Notes: a model not told the origin generated them from the letters alone. A DNA stretch of 64,000 nucleotides from Nostocoides sp. Soil756 (GCF_001428065.1 NZ_LMSE01000003.1:91632-155631), one strand, 5' to 3'. Counted from the first letter of the stretch, positions 1-8,839 are shown. Numbers and translations are program-made.

Positions 1-946
1 CGGTACCGTCGCGGCCGAGGCCACGCACGGTGTACGTGCCGATGGCCGCTCCGGCGGCACCGATGGCGCCCGATTCCCAGCCGGCAACAATGCCGCCCAG
101 GAGGAGGACGACCCCGAGCAGCCGCAACAGGTCGCCCGCCCGGGACGTGGGCTTCGCTCGGGAGGACCGCGTCGATGCGGCGGATGCTCGGGAGGCGGCA
201 CGCGTCTGCGACGCCGGCACCCGCCGCGACGGCGACCTGGTCCTGCTGCTGGTCCCCGGACGTGAAGCGGGGCGCGGCGCTCGAAAGACGGCCGAACTCC
301 TCCGTGGTGGCTGCGGCGGACGCCCGGGGCGGAGCTGGCGTCCGATGGCCTCGAGCAGCGCAGGATGCCTGGTCGTCGAGGGGAACTCCGTGCGCACCAG
401 CACGTCCAGGCGCTCCCGGTCAGGGATGGTCGCGGCCGGGCGTACGACCAGCCAGCCGGGCAGGTGGTTGACCGGCACGACCCACACCCCCTGCACGACG
501 CGGGGCTCGCCGAAGTCGGCGGCCTGCCGCCCCGCCAGGCAGATCACCGCGAGCACGGTGGAGCCGGTACGCGTTGCCACTTCTGTGGCCATGCGGCGCA
601 CCCCCGCGAACTCCCGGTGCAGCGGCCGGTGCTGGCGGAACCCCGTTGCAGTCGTGGAGTGCTGGTAGACGGCCCCGTTCCACTCGCTGATGTGGCCGGC
701 CCAGTTCTTGGCGTCGACCAGGACGATGCCGGCCGGGCCGACCAGCAGGTGGTCGATGTTCGACTCCCCGAGCCCGGGCATCAGCAGTCGGTCGTGCAAC
801 ACCAGCCAGCTGCTGGGCAAGCTGGCCAGCGCAGCGGCGACCCGCCGCTCCCCCTCGACGCCGGCGGCTCAGGCACCGGCCGACCGCTTTCCCCGCGCCC
901 GGAGGTCGTCCGCCCGGCGATCCGCACTCCAGCCCTCGTCACCCAC
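1..946 (-). pseudogene. NERD-domain membrane protein, interrupted by an in-frame TGA; runs off the window start
   Basis: Reading the minus strand from a GTG at 946 gives a basic lead-in, then an in-frame TGA at 871-869, then an uninterrupted frame to base 1. Downstream of the stop the frame encodes a nuclease-related (NERD) domain: GVEGERRV, then SNIDHLLVGPAGIVLVDAKNW, which supplies the Asp and the Asp-x-Lys pair of this PD-(D/E)XK-like fold. An Arg/Ser/Pro-rich linker follows, then a hydrophobic segment (LLGVVLLLGGIVAG, about bases 120-70) that would anchor the C-terminus in the membrane. The reading frame continues naturally across the TGA (RARGKRSAGA, stop, AAGVEGERR), and no good start codon lies between the stop and the NERD core. 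A nonsense mutation or base-call error therefore seems likelier than a later start. The molecular role of NERD proteins outside defence kinases is unknown. Confidence 0.55.
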
Positions 947-1045
947 GTCGCCCTCCCCCCGACCGCGTCACGGTGCCGGTGCTTTCCGAGTCCCGCATTC
1001 GATCGGTCGCGCCGACGGCCCGGGCTGCCCTGGACTAGAACGTCG

Positions 1046-1801
1046 TCACAGCCCGACGGACTTTGCTCCGTAGGCCGCCTGCTTCGCTGTGAAGCCTTCG
1101 AACGTCAACTGAGAAATGAGCCCGCTGCGAGAGAAGGAGCTGTAGTCCATGTAGGCTGCGGCCTTCTCCGCCGCTTCGTCGTTCCAGTTCACGTTGAACG
1201 TCGCCAACGCGGCGTTGATGTCCTTGGTGCTGAAGCCCTCGAAGTTCAGCTGCTTGATGAGGCCCTCCCGGCTAAATCCCGCATAGTCGAGGTAGTCCAG
1301 AGCCTTCTCCTTCGCGTTCTCCTGGGCCACGGTCAACGACGGTGCAGCTGGCTTCGGCGTCGGCTTGGGGGTGGGCTTTGCTACCGGAGCGACCGTCGCG
1401 ACCTTGGTCGGAGTCGGCTGCGGCGTTGCCGCCGAGGGCGACGACGACGGCGTGGTAACGGAAGCGGACGGCGTGGTCTTCGCGGTCGGCTCGACCGTCG
1501 GGCTCGCCGTGGACGCGCTGCTCAGTGCCACCTTCTCAGTGGGCTCTTCAGCACCGCCCGCTCCCAGGGCTGACGCAAGGATCACGAATCCGGCGACTCC
1601 AGCGGGGATGAGGACGCGCTTCTTCTTGAACCACGGGCGGGCCGGTCGAGCATCCCTGGCCATGGCACCTGTCGAGACGGCGCCGGAGACGCCATCGGCG
1701 CGATTCGCACCGGGTGCGAAGTGCTCGGTCCACCTTTCGCCATCCCAGTACCGCTGGCGGCCGTCAGGCTGTGCGTACCAACCAGAAGGAGTGTTGGACA
1801 T
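1046..1801 (-). CDS. DUF2510 - transmembrane - tandem Ltp-repeat surface protein
   Basis: The product is 251 aa. The ATG at 1801 was chosen because AAGGAG lies 7-8 bases upstream and because it starts directly before the DUF2510 domain (residues 6-30, GWYAQPDG...RYWDGERWTEHF). A Lys/Arg-flanked transmembrane segment (residues 58-80) and a long Thr/Ser/Pro linker (90-155) follow. Two Ltp-type repeats end the protein (about 159-204 and 207-251), each with a YLDYAGFSR/YMDYSSFSR half and a QLNFEGFS/QLTFEGFT half. DUF2510 would lie in the cytoplasm and the repeats outside. The Ltp family takes its name from a lipoprotein of Streptococcus thermophilus phage TP-J34 that blocks phage DNA injection. 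This protein has no lipobox and uses a transmembrane anchor instead. A superinfection-exclusion role is inferred from family and location; Ltp repeats also occur in ordinary actinobacterial surface proteins. Confidence 0.85.
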   Translation of the reverse strand: MSNTPSGWYAQPDGRQRYWDGERWTEHFAPGANRADGVSGAVSTGAMARDARPARPWFKKKRVLIPAGVAGFVILASALGAGGAEEPTEKVALSSASTASPTVEPTAKTTPSASVTTPSSSPSAATPQPTPTKVATVAPVAKPTPKPTPKPAAPSLTVAQENAKEKALDYLDYAGFSREGLIKQLNFEGFSTKDINAALATFNVNWNDEAAEKAAAYMDYSSFSRSGLISQLTFEGFTAKQAAYGAKSVGL

Positions 1802-2186
1802 CGTGCTGCTCCTTGTTTCGTAGTCGCCCACAGAGACAGAGGCGCCCCCCGGGCCCGCGGCGCGTTCCCCCGCGCCTGGCTGAGCCCGACCGTACGTTCC
1901 TGGCGTGCGCCCCGATAGCAATCTCGGGTCAGCTGGGCCGAACGACTGATGTCCTTTGAGTCAAACGGTCCTCCGCACCGCATCCAGCCAATGGGCCGCC
2001 GCTCACCTCTGCACGCTCGCGGCGTCACATCGGGAAACGGCACTCCCCGGAGAACGTCACGATGCTCGACCTCACGGACTACGGACGAGAAGGTCGACTA
2101 CGGGCCAACCCTGGGGCGGCCGACTCGCTCCTGAACGCTGGGTCCTTCGCTCTGACAGCCCCATCGTGTGCCTGCGATCATTCGGC
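1802..2186. other. Intergenic stretch with no recognisable gene
   Basis: This 385-base gap lies between the start of the Ltp-repeat gene and the end of the MazG-like gene. Open frames in it are short, have no ribosome-binding site and show no third-position G+C bias. The promoter of the Ltp-repeat gene must lie in the left part, but I see no convincing -35/-10 pair. I saw no repeat or hairpin strong enough to report. Confidence 0.5.
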
Positions 2187-2597
2187 TCAGGGACAACCGC
2201 CGGGCGTGGCCTGAGCCTGGGCCGTGCCCTTCGCACCATGAAGGCGCCCTCCAGTTCGCGTCGGAGCTACTCCGTGGACCTTCGCGACCGGATGCTTCTC
2301 GGCTGACCTCTGGATCTTGGCCAGGGCCGTCGGTGCGAGGTCGATGTCGAGCTTGTCCGCAAGAGTCACCAGGTAGATGAGGACGTCCGACAACTCGTCA
2401 GCAACCCGCCCGCGGAGCGGCTCCTCAACCAGCAGGCTTCGAGCCTTCTCCGCCGGGAGCCACTGAAGGAGCTCAGCGAGCTCCCCCACCTCGCCCACCA
2501 GCGCAAGCATGACCGACTTCGGGTCCTGGAACTTCTCCCAGTCTCTCTCGGCGCGGAAAGCCCTGGCCGCGTCCCGGATCTCGTGGAGGTCTGACAC
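2187..2597 (-). CDS. MazG-like nucleotide pyrophosphohydrolase
   Basis: The product is 136 aa from a GTG at 2597, the first sensible start before the conserved core (SDLHEIRDAARAFRAERDW). The all-alpha NTP-PPase metal-binding pattern is present: EVGELAELLQW near residue 37 and ELSDVLIYL near residue 70, supplying the Glu/Asp residues that bind Mg2+ for hydrolysis of NTPs or dNTPs to NMP and pyrophosphate. The length fits the short MazG-like/dCTPase-like branch. The end is unusual: after KHPVAK, where relatives normally finish with an Arg-Gly-x-Ala-x-Lys-Tyr-type tail, this protein continues about 28 residues rich in Gly, Ala and Thr. This may be a late frameshift or simple divergence. It is divergent from the DUF2075 helicase gene, with 140 bases between starts. 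MazG-type enzymes are frequent in defence islands; a housekeeping nucleotide-sanitation role is equally possible. Confidence 0.8.
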   Translation of the reverse strand: MSDLHEIRDAARAFRAERDWEKFQDPKSVMLALVGEVGELAELLQWLPAEKARSLLVEEPLRGRVADELSDVLIYLVTLADKLDIDLAPTALAKIQRSAEKHPVAKVHGVAPTRTGGRLHGAKGTAQAQATPGGCP

Positions 2598-2737
2598 GAG
2601 CGTGAGTATGACGCTTCTCCCAGCCCCAAGCCGAGCCGCCGTTAGAGTTGATCCCGTAAAAGCGGCCCGACGGGCTTCCGCGTCAGGACAAGCCCCCACC
2701 CGCACGGTCTACTTCGTGCTGCCTGGGGTTCTTCTTC

Positions 2738-4597
2738 GTGACGCTGTACCGGACGTCTGTGACCGGCTTCTCTGCGGTCGAGCACCGCCTGAGCGAGGTG
2801 CTTGCTGAGCAGATGGCGATCCGCACCGGCCAGTCGGCCAGCCCGGGCGAACGTCGCTCGTGGGAGCGCAGCCTCCCCGCGCTGCGCGCCGACCTCCTGG
2901 ACGCTGGTCTGGGCGGCGTGGAGATGCTCATCGAGTACCAGCTCCCCCTAACGAGCAAGCGCGCCGACGTCGTTCTCGCAGGAAGGCACCCAAAGACCGG
3001 CGGGTTCTCCTACCTCGTCGTCGAGCTGAAGCAGTGGAGTCACGCAACTCGCTTCGAGGACAGCGACACCCTGGTCACGATCGAGGAGTATCACGGTCGG
3101 CCGGTGACACACCCTGCCTTGCAGGTCAAGGACTACTGCGATTACTTGCTCGGCTTCGCCACCGCCCTCTCAGACGACCCGAACTCGGTTGCTGGGGCCG
3201 CCTACCTGCACAACGCGACCGACTCCGGTGTCGACGATCTATTCCGCCTTCCGGGCGACGACCTCGGCCGGGTGTTCACCGGGCAACGTCGTGGAGAGTT
3301 TCAGGACTTCCTGAGGACCCGCTTCCTCGCCAGCTCAAGCGGCGCGGACGCCGCCGACCATCTGATGAACAGCCGGATCGCACCGTCGAAGCAGCTCTTG
3401 GCCCTCGCTGCGCAGGAGGTACAGCAGCGTGAGATGTTCACGCTGCTGGACGAGCAGCGTGACGCCTACAACTACGTTCTTCACGCGGTGGAGCGAGCTC
3501 GGCGGAGCAACACGAAGACGGCCGTCATCGTTTCCGGTGGTCCGGGGAGCGGCAAGAGCGTCATCGCGCTGTCGCTGTTGGGCGAGCTCTCGCGACAGGG
3601 CCGCTCGGTCCTGCACGCCACGGGTTCGCGCTCGTTCACGCAGACCCTTCGTAAGGTCGCCGGGCGACGGGCGCCACGGGTTCAGAAGATGTTCCAGTAC
3701 TTCAACTCGTTCATGGCCGCCACACCCAATGACCTCGACGCGCTGATCCTGGACGAAGCGCACCGCATCCGCGAGACATCAGCATCACGGTGGACGAGGG
3801 CTGAACATCGGACCGGGAGGCCACAGGTCGAAGAACTCCTCGACGCTGCAAGGGTCCCCGTCTTCCTCCTCGACCAACACCAGGTGGTGCGACCGGGTGA
3901 GCTGGGGACGGTGGAGGACATCCGCGGACATGCATCCCCGCGCGGGATCGACGTGGTGGAGATCGACCTCGACGCGCAGTTTCGGTGCGGTGGATCGCAG
4001 GAGTACGTCATGTGGGTCCAGCGACTCCTCGAGCTCGAGCCCGGTGGCGCAACCACGTGGGGGATGGACCCGAACTTCCAAGTGTCGGTGGCCGACGACC
4101 CGTACGAGATGGAGGCCTACCTTCGCTCGAAGCTCAACGATGGCTACTCGGCGCGATTGGCTGCTGGGTACTGCTGGCCGTGGAGCGACCCACGCAGCGA
4201 CGGGACGCTCGTCCCGGACGTGCGCGTCGGTGAGTGGACCCGCCCCTGGAACCTCAAGGGCGACCGGTCCGTGGGCGGCGCGCCCGCAGCCGCGCTGTGG
4301 GCGTCCGACCCCGCGGGCTTTGGTCAGGTGGGCTGCATCTACACCGCGCAAGGCTTCGAGTACGACTACGCCGGCGTGATCGTCGGCCCAGACCTCGTCT
4401 GGCGTGACGGCCGCTGGGTCTCGGTGCGTTCCGCCAACAAGGACCCCGACTTCAGAAACCTCTCGAAGGTCGGCGATGGCGACTTCGACCGGCTCGTGCG
4501 CAACGTCTACAAGGTGCTCCTGACCCGGGGCATGCGAGGCGTTGTCCTCTACTCCACCGACCGCCGTACGCAAGAACGGCTCCACGACCTGATCTAG
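2738..4597 (+). CDS. PD-(D/E)XK-like nuclease / DUF2075 (Schlafen-like) helicase fusion
   Basis: The product is 619 aa from a GTG at 2738. The N-terminal ~150 residues look like a restriction-endonuclease fold: RADVVLAG gives Asp77 and YLVVELKQW gives Glu96-x-Lys98, the D...ExK signature. A DUF2075 superfamily-1-like ATPase follows, with Walker A GGPGSGKS at 267-274 (Lys273), Walker B LDEAH at 338-342, and later motifs including AQFRCGGS and the motif VI-like LLTRGMRGVVLYSTD near the C-terminus. DUF2075 proteins are predicted nucleic-acid helicases or translocases related to the Schlafen group. Here the likely role is nuclease-coupled cleavage of foreign DNA or RNA. The downstream EVE-HNH gene on the same strand (100 bases away) may be co-transcribed. 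The specificity and activity are inferred, not shown by sequence. Confidence 0.8.
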   Translation: MTLYRTSVTGFSAVEHRLSEVLAEQMAIRTGQSASPGERRSWERSLPALRADLLDAGLGGVEMLIEYQLPLTSKRADVVLAGRHPKTGGFSYLVVELKQWSHATRFEDSDTLVTIEEYHGRPVTHPALQVKDYCDYLLGFATALSDDPNSVAGAAYLHNATDSGVDDLFRLPGDDLGRVFTGQRRGEFQDFLRTRFLASSSGADAADHLMNSRIAPSKQLLALAAQEVQQREMFTLLDEQRDAYNYVLHAVERARRSNTKTAVIVSGGPGSGKSVIALSLLGELSRQGRSVLHATGSRSFTQTLRKVAGRRAPRVQKMFQYFNSFMAATPNDLDALILDEAHRIRETSASRWTRAEHRTGRPQVEELLDAARVPVFLLDQHQVVRPGELGTVEDIRGHASPRGIDVVEIDLDAQFRCGGSQEYVMWVQRLLELEPGGATTWGMDPNFQVSVADDPYEMEAYLRSKLNDGYSARLAAGYCWPWSDPRSDGTLVPDVRVGEWTRPWNLKGDRSVGGAPAAALWASDPAGFGQVGCIYTAQGFEYDYAGVIVGPDLVWRDGRWVSVRSANKDPDFRNLSKVGDGDFDRLVRNVYKVLLTRGMRGVVLYSTDRRTQERLHDLI

Positions 4598-4697
4598 GAA
4601 CGAGCGCCGCCGACGGCGGCAGAAATCACACGGCCCGACCGGCTTCCGCCACAGGACATGCCACCACCCGTGACGACACGGGAAGAGCTGTGCCCTC

Positions 4698-5579
4698 ATG
4701 ACCAGCTGGATCGTCGCCATCGACAGGAAGTACCCACAGCACTGGGAAATCGCCGCGGAGCATGGCTTCTGGGATATGACCAAGGCCAGGAAAATCGCGG
4801 CAGGGGACCCGGTCTACTTTTGGCTGAGCGGTAAGGGCCTGGTCAGTCAGACACGCGCGACCACCGATGCGTTTCCCCTCGGCGTTGACGAGCCGCCTCC
4901 TTGGGAAGATTCCGGAGAGCGGACCTACAGCCATCGATTCCACTTTGACGTCCTCTCCGAGGACCCCGTCGACGCACCGTCCTGGGGGACAGTGCAGTCC
5001 GCGACTGGCGTCAGCGCGTCCCCGCATTTCGGACCCAACCGGGTGGTCAGCCCTGAGGGGGAGGCCTGGTTAGCCGCGCGGTTCACCAACGTCGGCTCGC
5101 TGCGCCCACCGGACGCATACTTCCCGACCGACATGCGCATAGAAGTGGAGGGCCTTCTCGGTGACGATCTCCGAGAGCGGGCTATGAGGAGCATCGCGCT
5201 CCGCCAGGGCCAACCAGCGTTCCGGAAGTCGCTGTTGGCTGCGTACGAGGCGACGTGTGCCGTGACCGGATACGACACGGAGCCGGTGCTAGAGGCTGCC
5301 CACATCTCGCCGTACCTCGGCTATCACACCAACATCGTGGCTAACGGGCTGCTGCTTCGAGCCGATATCCACACTCTGTTCGACCGCTTCCTACTGACTG
5401 TTACCCCGGACTACGTCGTGCGCGTCGCCCCCGAGCTTTCCAGCGGGCCGTACGGCGCCCTGTCCGGATCCGTGCTGCGAGTGCCGTCTGTCCCACAGCA
5501 CCAGCCTTCGGGGGACGCTCTGCGGTCTCACAACACGGGGTGCGAGTGGCTAGCCCCAGCCCGTCGCGCGACGGACTGA
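4698..5579 (+). CDS. EVE/PUA-like - HNH endonuclease, probable modification-dependent restriction enzyme
   Basis: The product is 293 aa. Residues 1 to about 135 resemble an EVE/PUA-like domain (WIVAIDRKYPQHWEIA, AGDPVYFWLSG), a fold that reads modified bases. Residues 175-240 form an HNH_2-type nuclease: Cys187 in YEATCAVTG, then AAHI with His202, ANGLLL with Asn216, and DIHTLFDR with His225. The same order occurs in characterised EVE-HNH enzymes that cut DNA carrying modified cytosine, so this is probably a type IV-like restriction enzyme acting on phage DNA with modified bases. The ribosome-binding site (GGGAAGAG) is rather far from the ATG. The gene ends only 6 bases before the convergent helicase gene ends. 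The lack of a methyltransferase partner fits a modification-dependent enzyme. Confidence 0.85.
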   Translation: MTSWIVAIDRKYPQHWEIAAEHGFWDMTKARKIAAGDPVYFWLSGKGLVSQTRATTDAFPLGVDEPPPWEDSGERTYSHRFHFDVLSEDPVDAPSWGTVQSATGVSASPHFGPNRVVSPEGEAWLAARFTNVGSLRPPDAYFPTDMRIEVEGLLGDDLRERAMRSIALRQGQPAFRKSLLAAYEATCAVTGYDTEPVLEAAHISPYLGYHTNIVANGLLLRADIHTLFDRFLLTVTPDYVVRVAPELSSGPYGALSGSVLRVPSVPQHQPSGDALRSHNTGCEWLAPARRATD

Positions 5580-5585
5580 TCCCAG

Positions 5586-7829
5586 CTAGAAGAGAATCCG
5601 CGCCTTCGCGGCGCTGAACTCCGACTCGGTGAGCAGTCCCTCCCGACGCAGTTCGACGAGGCGGTCCAAGTCGCGCACGATCTGGCCTGACGCGGGACCT
5701 TCGGCAGCATCAGCCGTGCCGGGCTGATCCGCGTGCTCGCGTGCCACATGTCTCTCCTCGGCCCCTCGCGAAGGTTCCAGCGGTCCCGGTTCGCCGCCCG
5801 GCGCCGGGTCGGCGGTGTCGGGATCGGCTTGTACGACTTGCTGGGCGACACTTTCCTGCGCCGCATCTGCTCGGATTTCACTCCACGTGCGCTCGTCTCC
5901 GTGCCGTGACTGGTAGCTCACGAAGCGATCGGACGCCAATGCCAACCCGAACCCCTCGCGACGAGCCACCAACACTCCGGGCGTCGACGACTCACGAACG
6001 ACGCATGCCTGGCGGAAGTCCGCAAGCATCGCCCGCAGCTCTGCCTCAGCTCGCGCCTCGGTTCCGCCGTGCCTGGCTTGGAACGCCCTGAGCGCTCGAC
6101 GCGTCATCGACAGTTCCGTGGGGTCCAGTGCGCTCACCCGGGGGTCCACGGTCTGGCCGCTCTCATCCCCGGCTGGTCGTCGCTGGGCGGTGCTCCCGTC
6201 TACGACACCGCGCTCTTCCAACGATTCGACTCCGATAGCGGCTGTCGGAGGGCTGACCGACATCTCAATCGGCGACTCGAAGGTGGTTACGGAGTCGGCG
6301 GCGTCGACGATGAGGTCGAGGCAACCCTCTTCACCATTCGATTGTGTAAGGTCTTCTGCCGTGTCTTTCGCGTAGACAACCACGAAAGTGGCCTTCCGGC
6401 CATCTGGCTTTTGGCGAAGCACCCGGCCCATGCGTTGGATCATCTGCCGTCGAGACTTCGAGCCGCCCAGGACCACAGCGAGGTCGATCTCCGGCACGTC
6501 GATGCCTTCGTCCAAGACTGTCGGGGCCACAAGTGCCTTCAACCGACACGCTCGAAGTTCGCTGAGCCGTTCGCGTCTCTCAGCGCGCGACAAGTCGCTG
6601 TGGATCGGGGCAGCCCGCACCCCCTCGACCCTCAATGCCTCGGCGATGTCCTCGGCGGTGTCGACTCTGCGCGTGAAGAGGAGTGCACCACTCGAGGCCT
6701 CCACCAGCCGGGCCAGGTGCTGGACGGCGTTCAGCTTCGCCGATGCATCCGTCATCACCTCGATCCTCTTCGCGAAGCCCTTGAGGTAGCGACGGGCGGC
6801 GTCCTCGATGGTTGGGTCTTCGTCATAGTCAGCCGCCTTCTGGACTTCGTAGAGAAAGGCACCGAAGGGCTCCGCCGGGAAGTCTGCAGCCAAGAGCTTC
6901 ATGCGCGCGTCGCGGAGCATCTCTGCGGCGTCGTCGTAATCCCGGCGTTCAGCCGGCGTCAACTCGACTCCAAGCAACCGCACGTCGTAGCGGGCGATGA
7001 CGCCTTCAGTGATCGCCTCTCGGAAGCCGATGTCGAACACTGGGGCGCCCCCGAAGTACCGAAGCAGGCCCTCAATGCCGTCGTCGTTCCGCTCGAACGT
7101 AGCGGTGAGGCCCAGCCTGCGGCGGTAGGAGGGGTGCAGCACAAGGCCCCACTGCTGCGCTCCATAACGGTGACATTCATCGGCGATGACGAGAACCTTG
7201 CCGTCCTCCCGCTGAGGAGGCTCGAGGTACAACGATTGAACGGTGCCCACGACGACAGAGTGGCTGAGGAACGTTGCCCGGTGCCCGTCTGCGGAAACCC
7301 CGACCCCATCGATCTTTGCGCGCCGCAGTGTCTTGACCCACTGCTCGACCAAGTCAACGGTGGGGACGACGACGACAACAGAGAAGTCGTGCGACAGCGC
7401 CTCGCGTGCCGCTTCAACCCCCACTCGCGACTTGCCCGTTCCGGTGACGGCTTGCACGACACCTCGCCGTCCGTGGTCGCACCACGCCCGGAGCGCCCGC
7501 GCCTGCCAGGCGCGCAACGGAGACCCGGACTCCTTTGCGATCTTCGCCCACTCCGGCGCTGGACGCCCGTTCTCGATTAGCCAATCGCCGCCACCCGCAC
7601 TTAACACAAGAGCGTCCCCCGCCCGCGCCTCCAGCAGCATGTTCGACAGGCTGGCCCAGTGCACGTCGTGACCCACGGGGCAGGTAGTGCCGTTGACGAA
7701 CTCGACCAGCTCGTCCCGCCCCACCAGGCCGCGGTCCTCGACGAAGCTGAGGACCTGCCTCAGGCGATCGCGACAGGCCGCCGACCCATTCTCGGCAGCC
7801 AGCACCCCTAGTTGCTCTCGCTGTCTCAT
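5586..7829 (-). CDS. XPB/SSL2-like DEAD/DEAH helicase with C-terminal SHOCT domain
   Basis: The product is 747 aa. The ATG at 7829 has a GAGG ribosome-binding site about 6 bases upstream. After a ~100-residue N-terminal region come superfamily-2 motifs: Walker A VTGTGKS at 128-134 (Lys133), DECH at 217-220, and LTAT at 241-244. The second RecA lobe contains LLFTRRVDTAEDIA, APTVLDEGIDVPE and QRMGRVLRQK. The C-terminal half is long and poorly conserved and ends in a SHOCT motif (LVELRREGLLTESEFSAAKARI), a short module of unknown function often used for oligomerisation. Such COG1061 helicases are motor subunits of restriction and defence systems, but stand-alone versions exist. It faces the EVE-HNH gene tail to tail with a 6-base gap. 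A joint system with that gene is plausible but not shown. Confidence 0.85.
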   Translation of the reverse strand: MRQREQLGVLAAENGSAACRDRLRQVLSFVEDRGLVGRDELVEFVNGTTCPVGHDVHWASLSNMLLEARAGDALVLSAGGGDWLIENGRPAPEWAKIAKESGSPLRAWQARALRAWCDHGRRGVVQAVTGTGKSRVGVEAAREALSHDFSVVVVVPTVDLVEQWVKTLRRAKIDGVGVSADGHRATFLSHSVVVGTVQSLYLEPPQREDGKVLVIADECHRYGAQQWGLVLHPSYRRRLGLTATFERNDDGIEGLLRYFGGAPVFDIGFREAITEGVIARYDVRLLGVELTPAERRDYDDAAEMLRDARMKLLAADFPAEPFGAFLYEVQKAADYDEDPTIEDAARRYLKGFAKRIEVMTDASAKLNAVQHLARLVEASSGALLFTRRVDTAEDIAEALRVEGVRAAPIHSDLSRAERRERLSELRACRLKALVAPTVLDEGIDVPEIDLAVVLGGSKSRRQMIQRMGRVLRQKPDGRKATFVVVYAKDTAEDLTQSNGEEGCLDLIVDAADSVTTFESPIEMSVSPPTAAIGVESLEERGVVDGSTAQRRPAGDESGQTVDPRVSALDPTELSMTRRALRAFQARHGGTEARAEAELRAMLADFRQACVVRESSTPGVLVARREGFGLALASDRFVSYQSRHGDERTWSEIRADAAQESVAQQVVQADPDTADPAPGGEPGPLEPSRGAEERHVAREHADQPGTADAAEGPASGQIVRDLDRLVELRREGLLTESEFSAAKARILF

Positions 7830-8237
7830 CTGTCCTCACTCCCCGCCAACGGCAGCCACGTTCAGCCGTACCGCTTGGTCGCCATCCTGTCGCCGCATAC
7901 CGACAGCGCCGGTGACCGAACCCTGCTCGATCACGACACGTTGTCAACGAGAGGCCGCACCTTGCTCGGTCACGATCAGAGCCTGCCCCGACCCACGCGC
8001 ACCCGGGCCACCACTCGACCAGCAGGTACCTCGCTTCAACTCAAGGTGAACCCTCACTTCAAACCAGGGATCGGAGCCCAGCGAGTTTGACCGTCACGCA
8101 CTTTGCCAGAACGCTCGAGCGGGTAGCGAAGCCTGCGTCGTCGGCGATCGTGTCAGTGGTGGCAACGAGCCGATCGGCGAGTTGGGGAGGATCCGCCTCC
8201 GACCCGGTGACGTAGCCGCCTCGCGCACGGCCAGCTT
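7830..8237. other. Intergenic stretch with no recognisable gene
   Basis: This 408-base gap separates the start of the SHOCT helicase gene from the end of the PASTA lipoprotein gene, which is read in the same direction. It should hold the helicase promoter and the terminator region of the lipoprotein gene. I found no hairpin with a T-run, no tRNA and no small frame with coding character. Confidence 0.5.
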
Positions 8238-8651
8238 TCAGGGACAGGTCTCGTCGAGTTTGACGGACGCCAGCACGACGACTGTCTCAATCGGGGTCTC
8301 GGCGCCTGCCTTCGGCTCCTGGGTGCAGACCTTCCAGTTGGAGTCGTTCACCTGGATGCGACCGAGCCCCGCAGCGTCCTGCTGGTCAATGAGGTAGGAA
8401 CCCTGCTTCTGCAAGATGTCCTGAGCTAGCTGCAAGTTCTGACCGACCAGTTTCGGCATGGTGAACGTTTCGGGAGCCGCCTTCGTCTCGACCGGCTCGG
8501 CCGTGGACGGATTAGGGGTCGGTTCTGCGGTGGTCGGTGTCGCTGCCACGGTCGGAGCAGCCTCGGTGACCGTCACAGCGGGCGCGGGAGAACCACCACA
8601 GGCGGAGGCGGACACGGCGACGCCGGCAAGGGCGGCGATCAACAGGCGCAT
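8238..8651 (-). CDS. Secreted lipoprotein with a single PASTA-like domain
   Basis: The product is 137 aa. It begins with a lipoprotein signal peptide (MRLLIAALAGVAVSASAC, Cys18 as the lipidated residue), followed by a Thr/Pro/Ala-rich linker to about residue 60. A PASTA-like domain follows (TMPKLVGQNLQLAQDILQKQG...), whose usual ligand in cell-wall kinases and penicillin-binding proteins is muropeptide or the beta-lactam ring. The C-terminal half contains two Cys residues (KVCTQEP and ETCP) that could form a disulphide outside the cell. It is divergent from pglW, with 274 bases between the starts. Small PASTA lipoproteins are common in actinobacteria and their function is unknown. A link to phage defence is suggested only by location. 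Confidence 0.8.
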   Translation of the reverse strand: MRLLIAALAGVAVSASACGGSPAPAVTVTEAAPTVAATPTTAEPTPNPSTAEPVETKAAPETFTMPKLVGQNLQLAQDILQKQGSYLIDQQDAAGLGRIQVNDSNWKVCTQEPKAGAETPIETVVVLASVKLDETCP

Positions 8652-8839
8652 GAAAGTCCTTCATTGACGGAAGTGGTGGATCCCCGCTCACTCGCTCAGA
8701 TCCCCCCGGGCCATGGCCCGGCACACGGCCGGTCCGAAAGGCACCCTACGGTCCCCCTCGAGAACGAACGAGGTCCGACGTTCCCCGAACTGCAGATGGA
8801 GCCGAACGGACGATCTTGCCCACACGTGTCACCGGGTGC

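Noticed and set aside
365-1573. 402-codon open frame on the + strand
   Set aside because: It runs antisense through both the NERD and the DUF2510/Ltp genes, whose domains are clear. It has no domain of its own and is a high-GC shadow.
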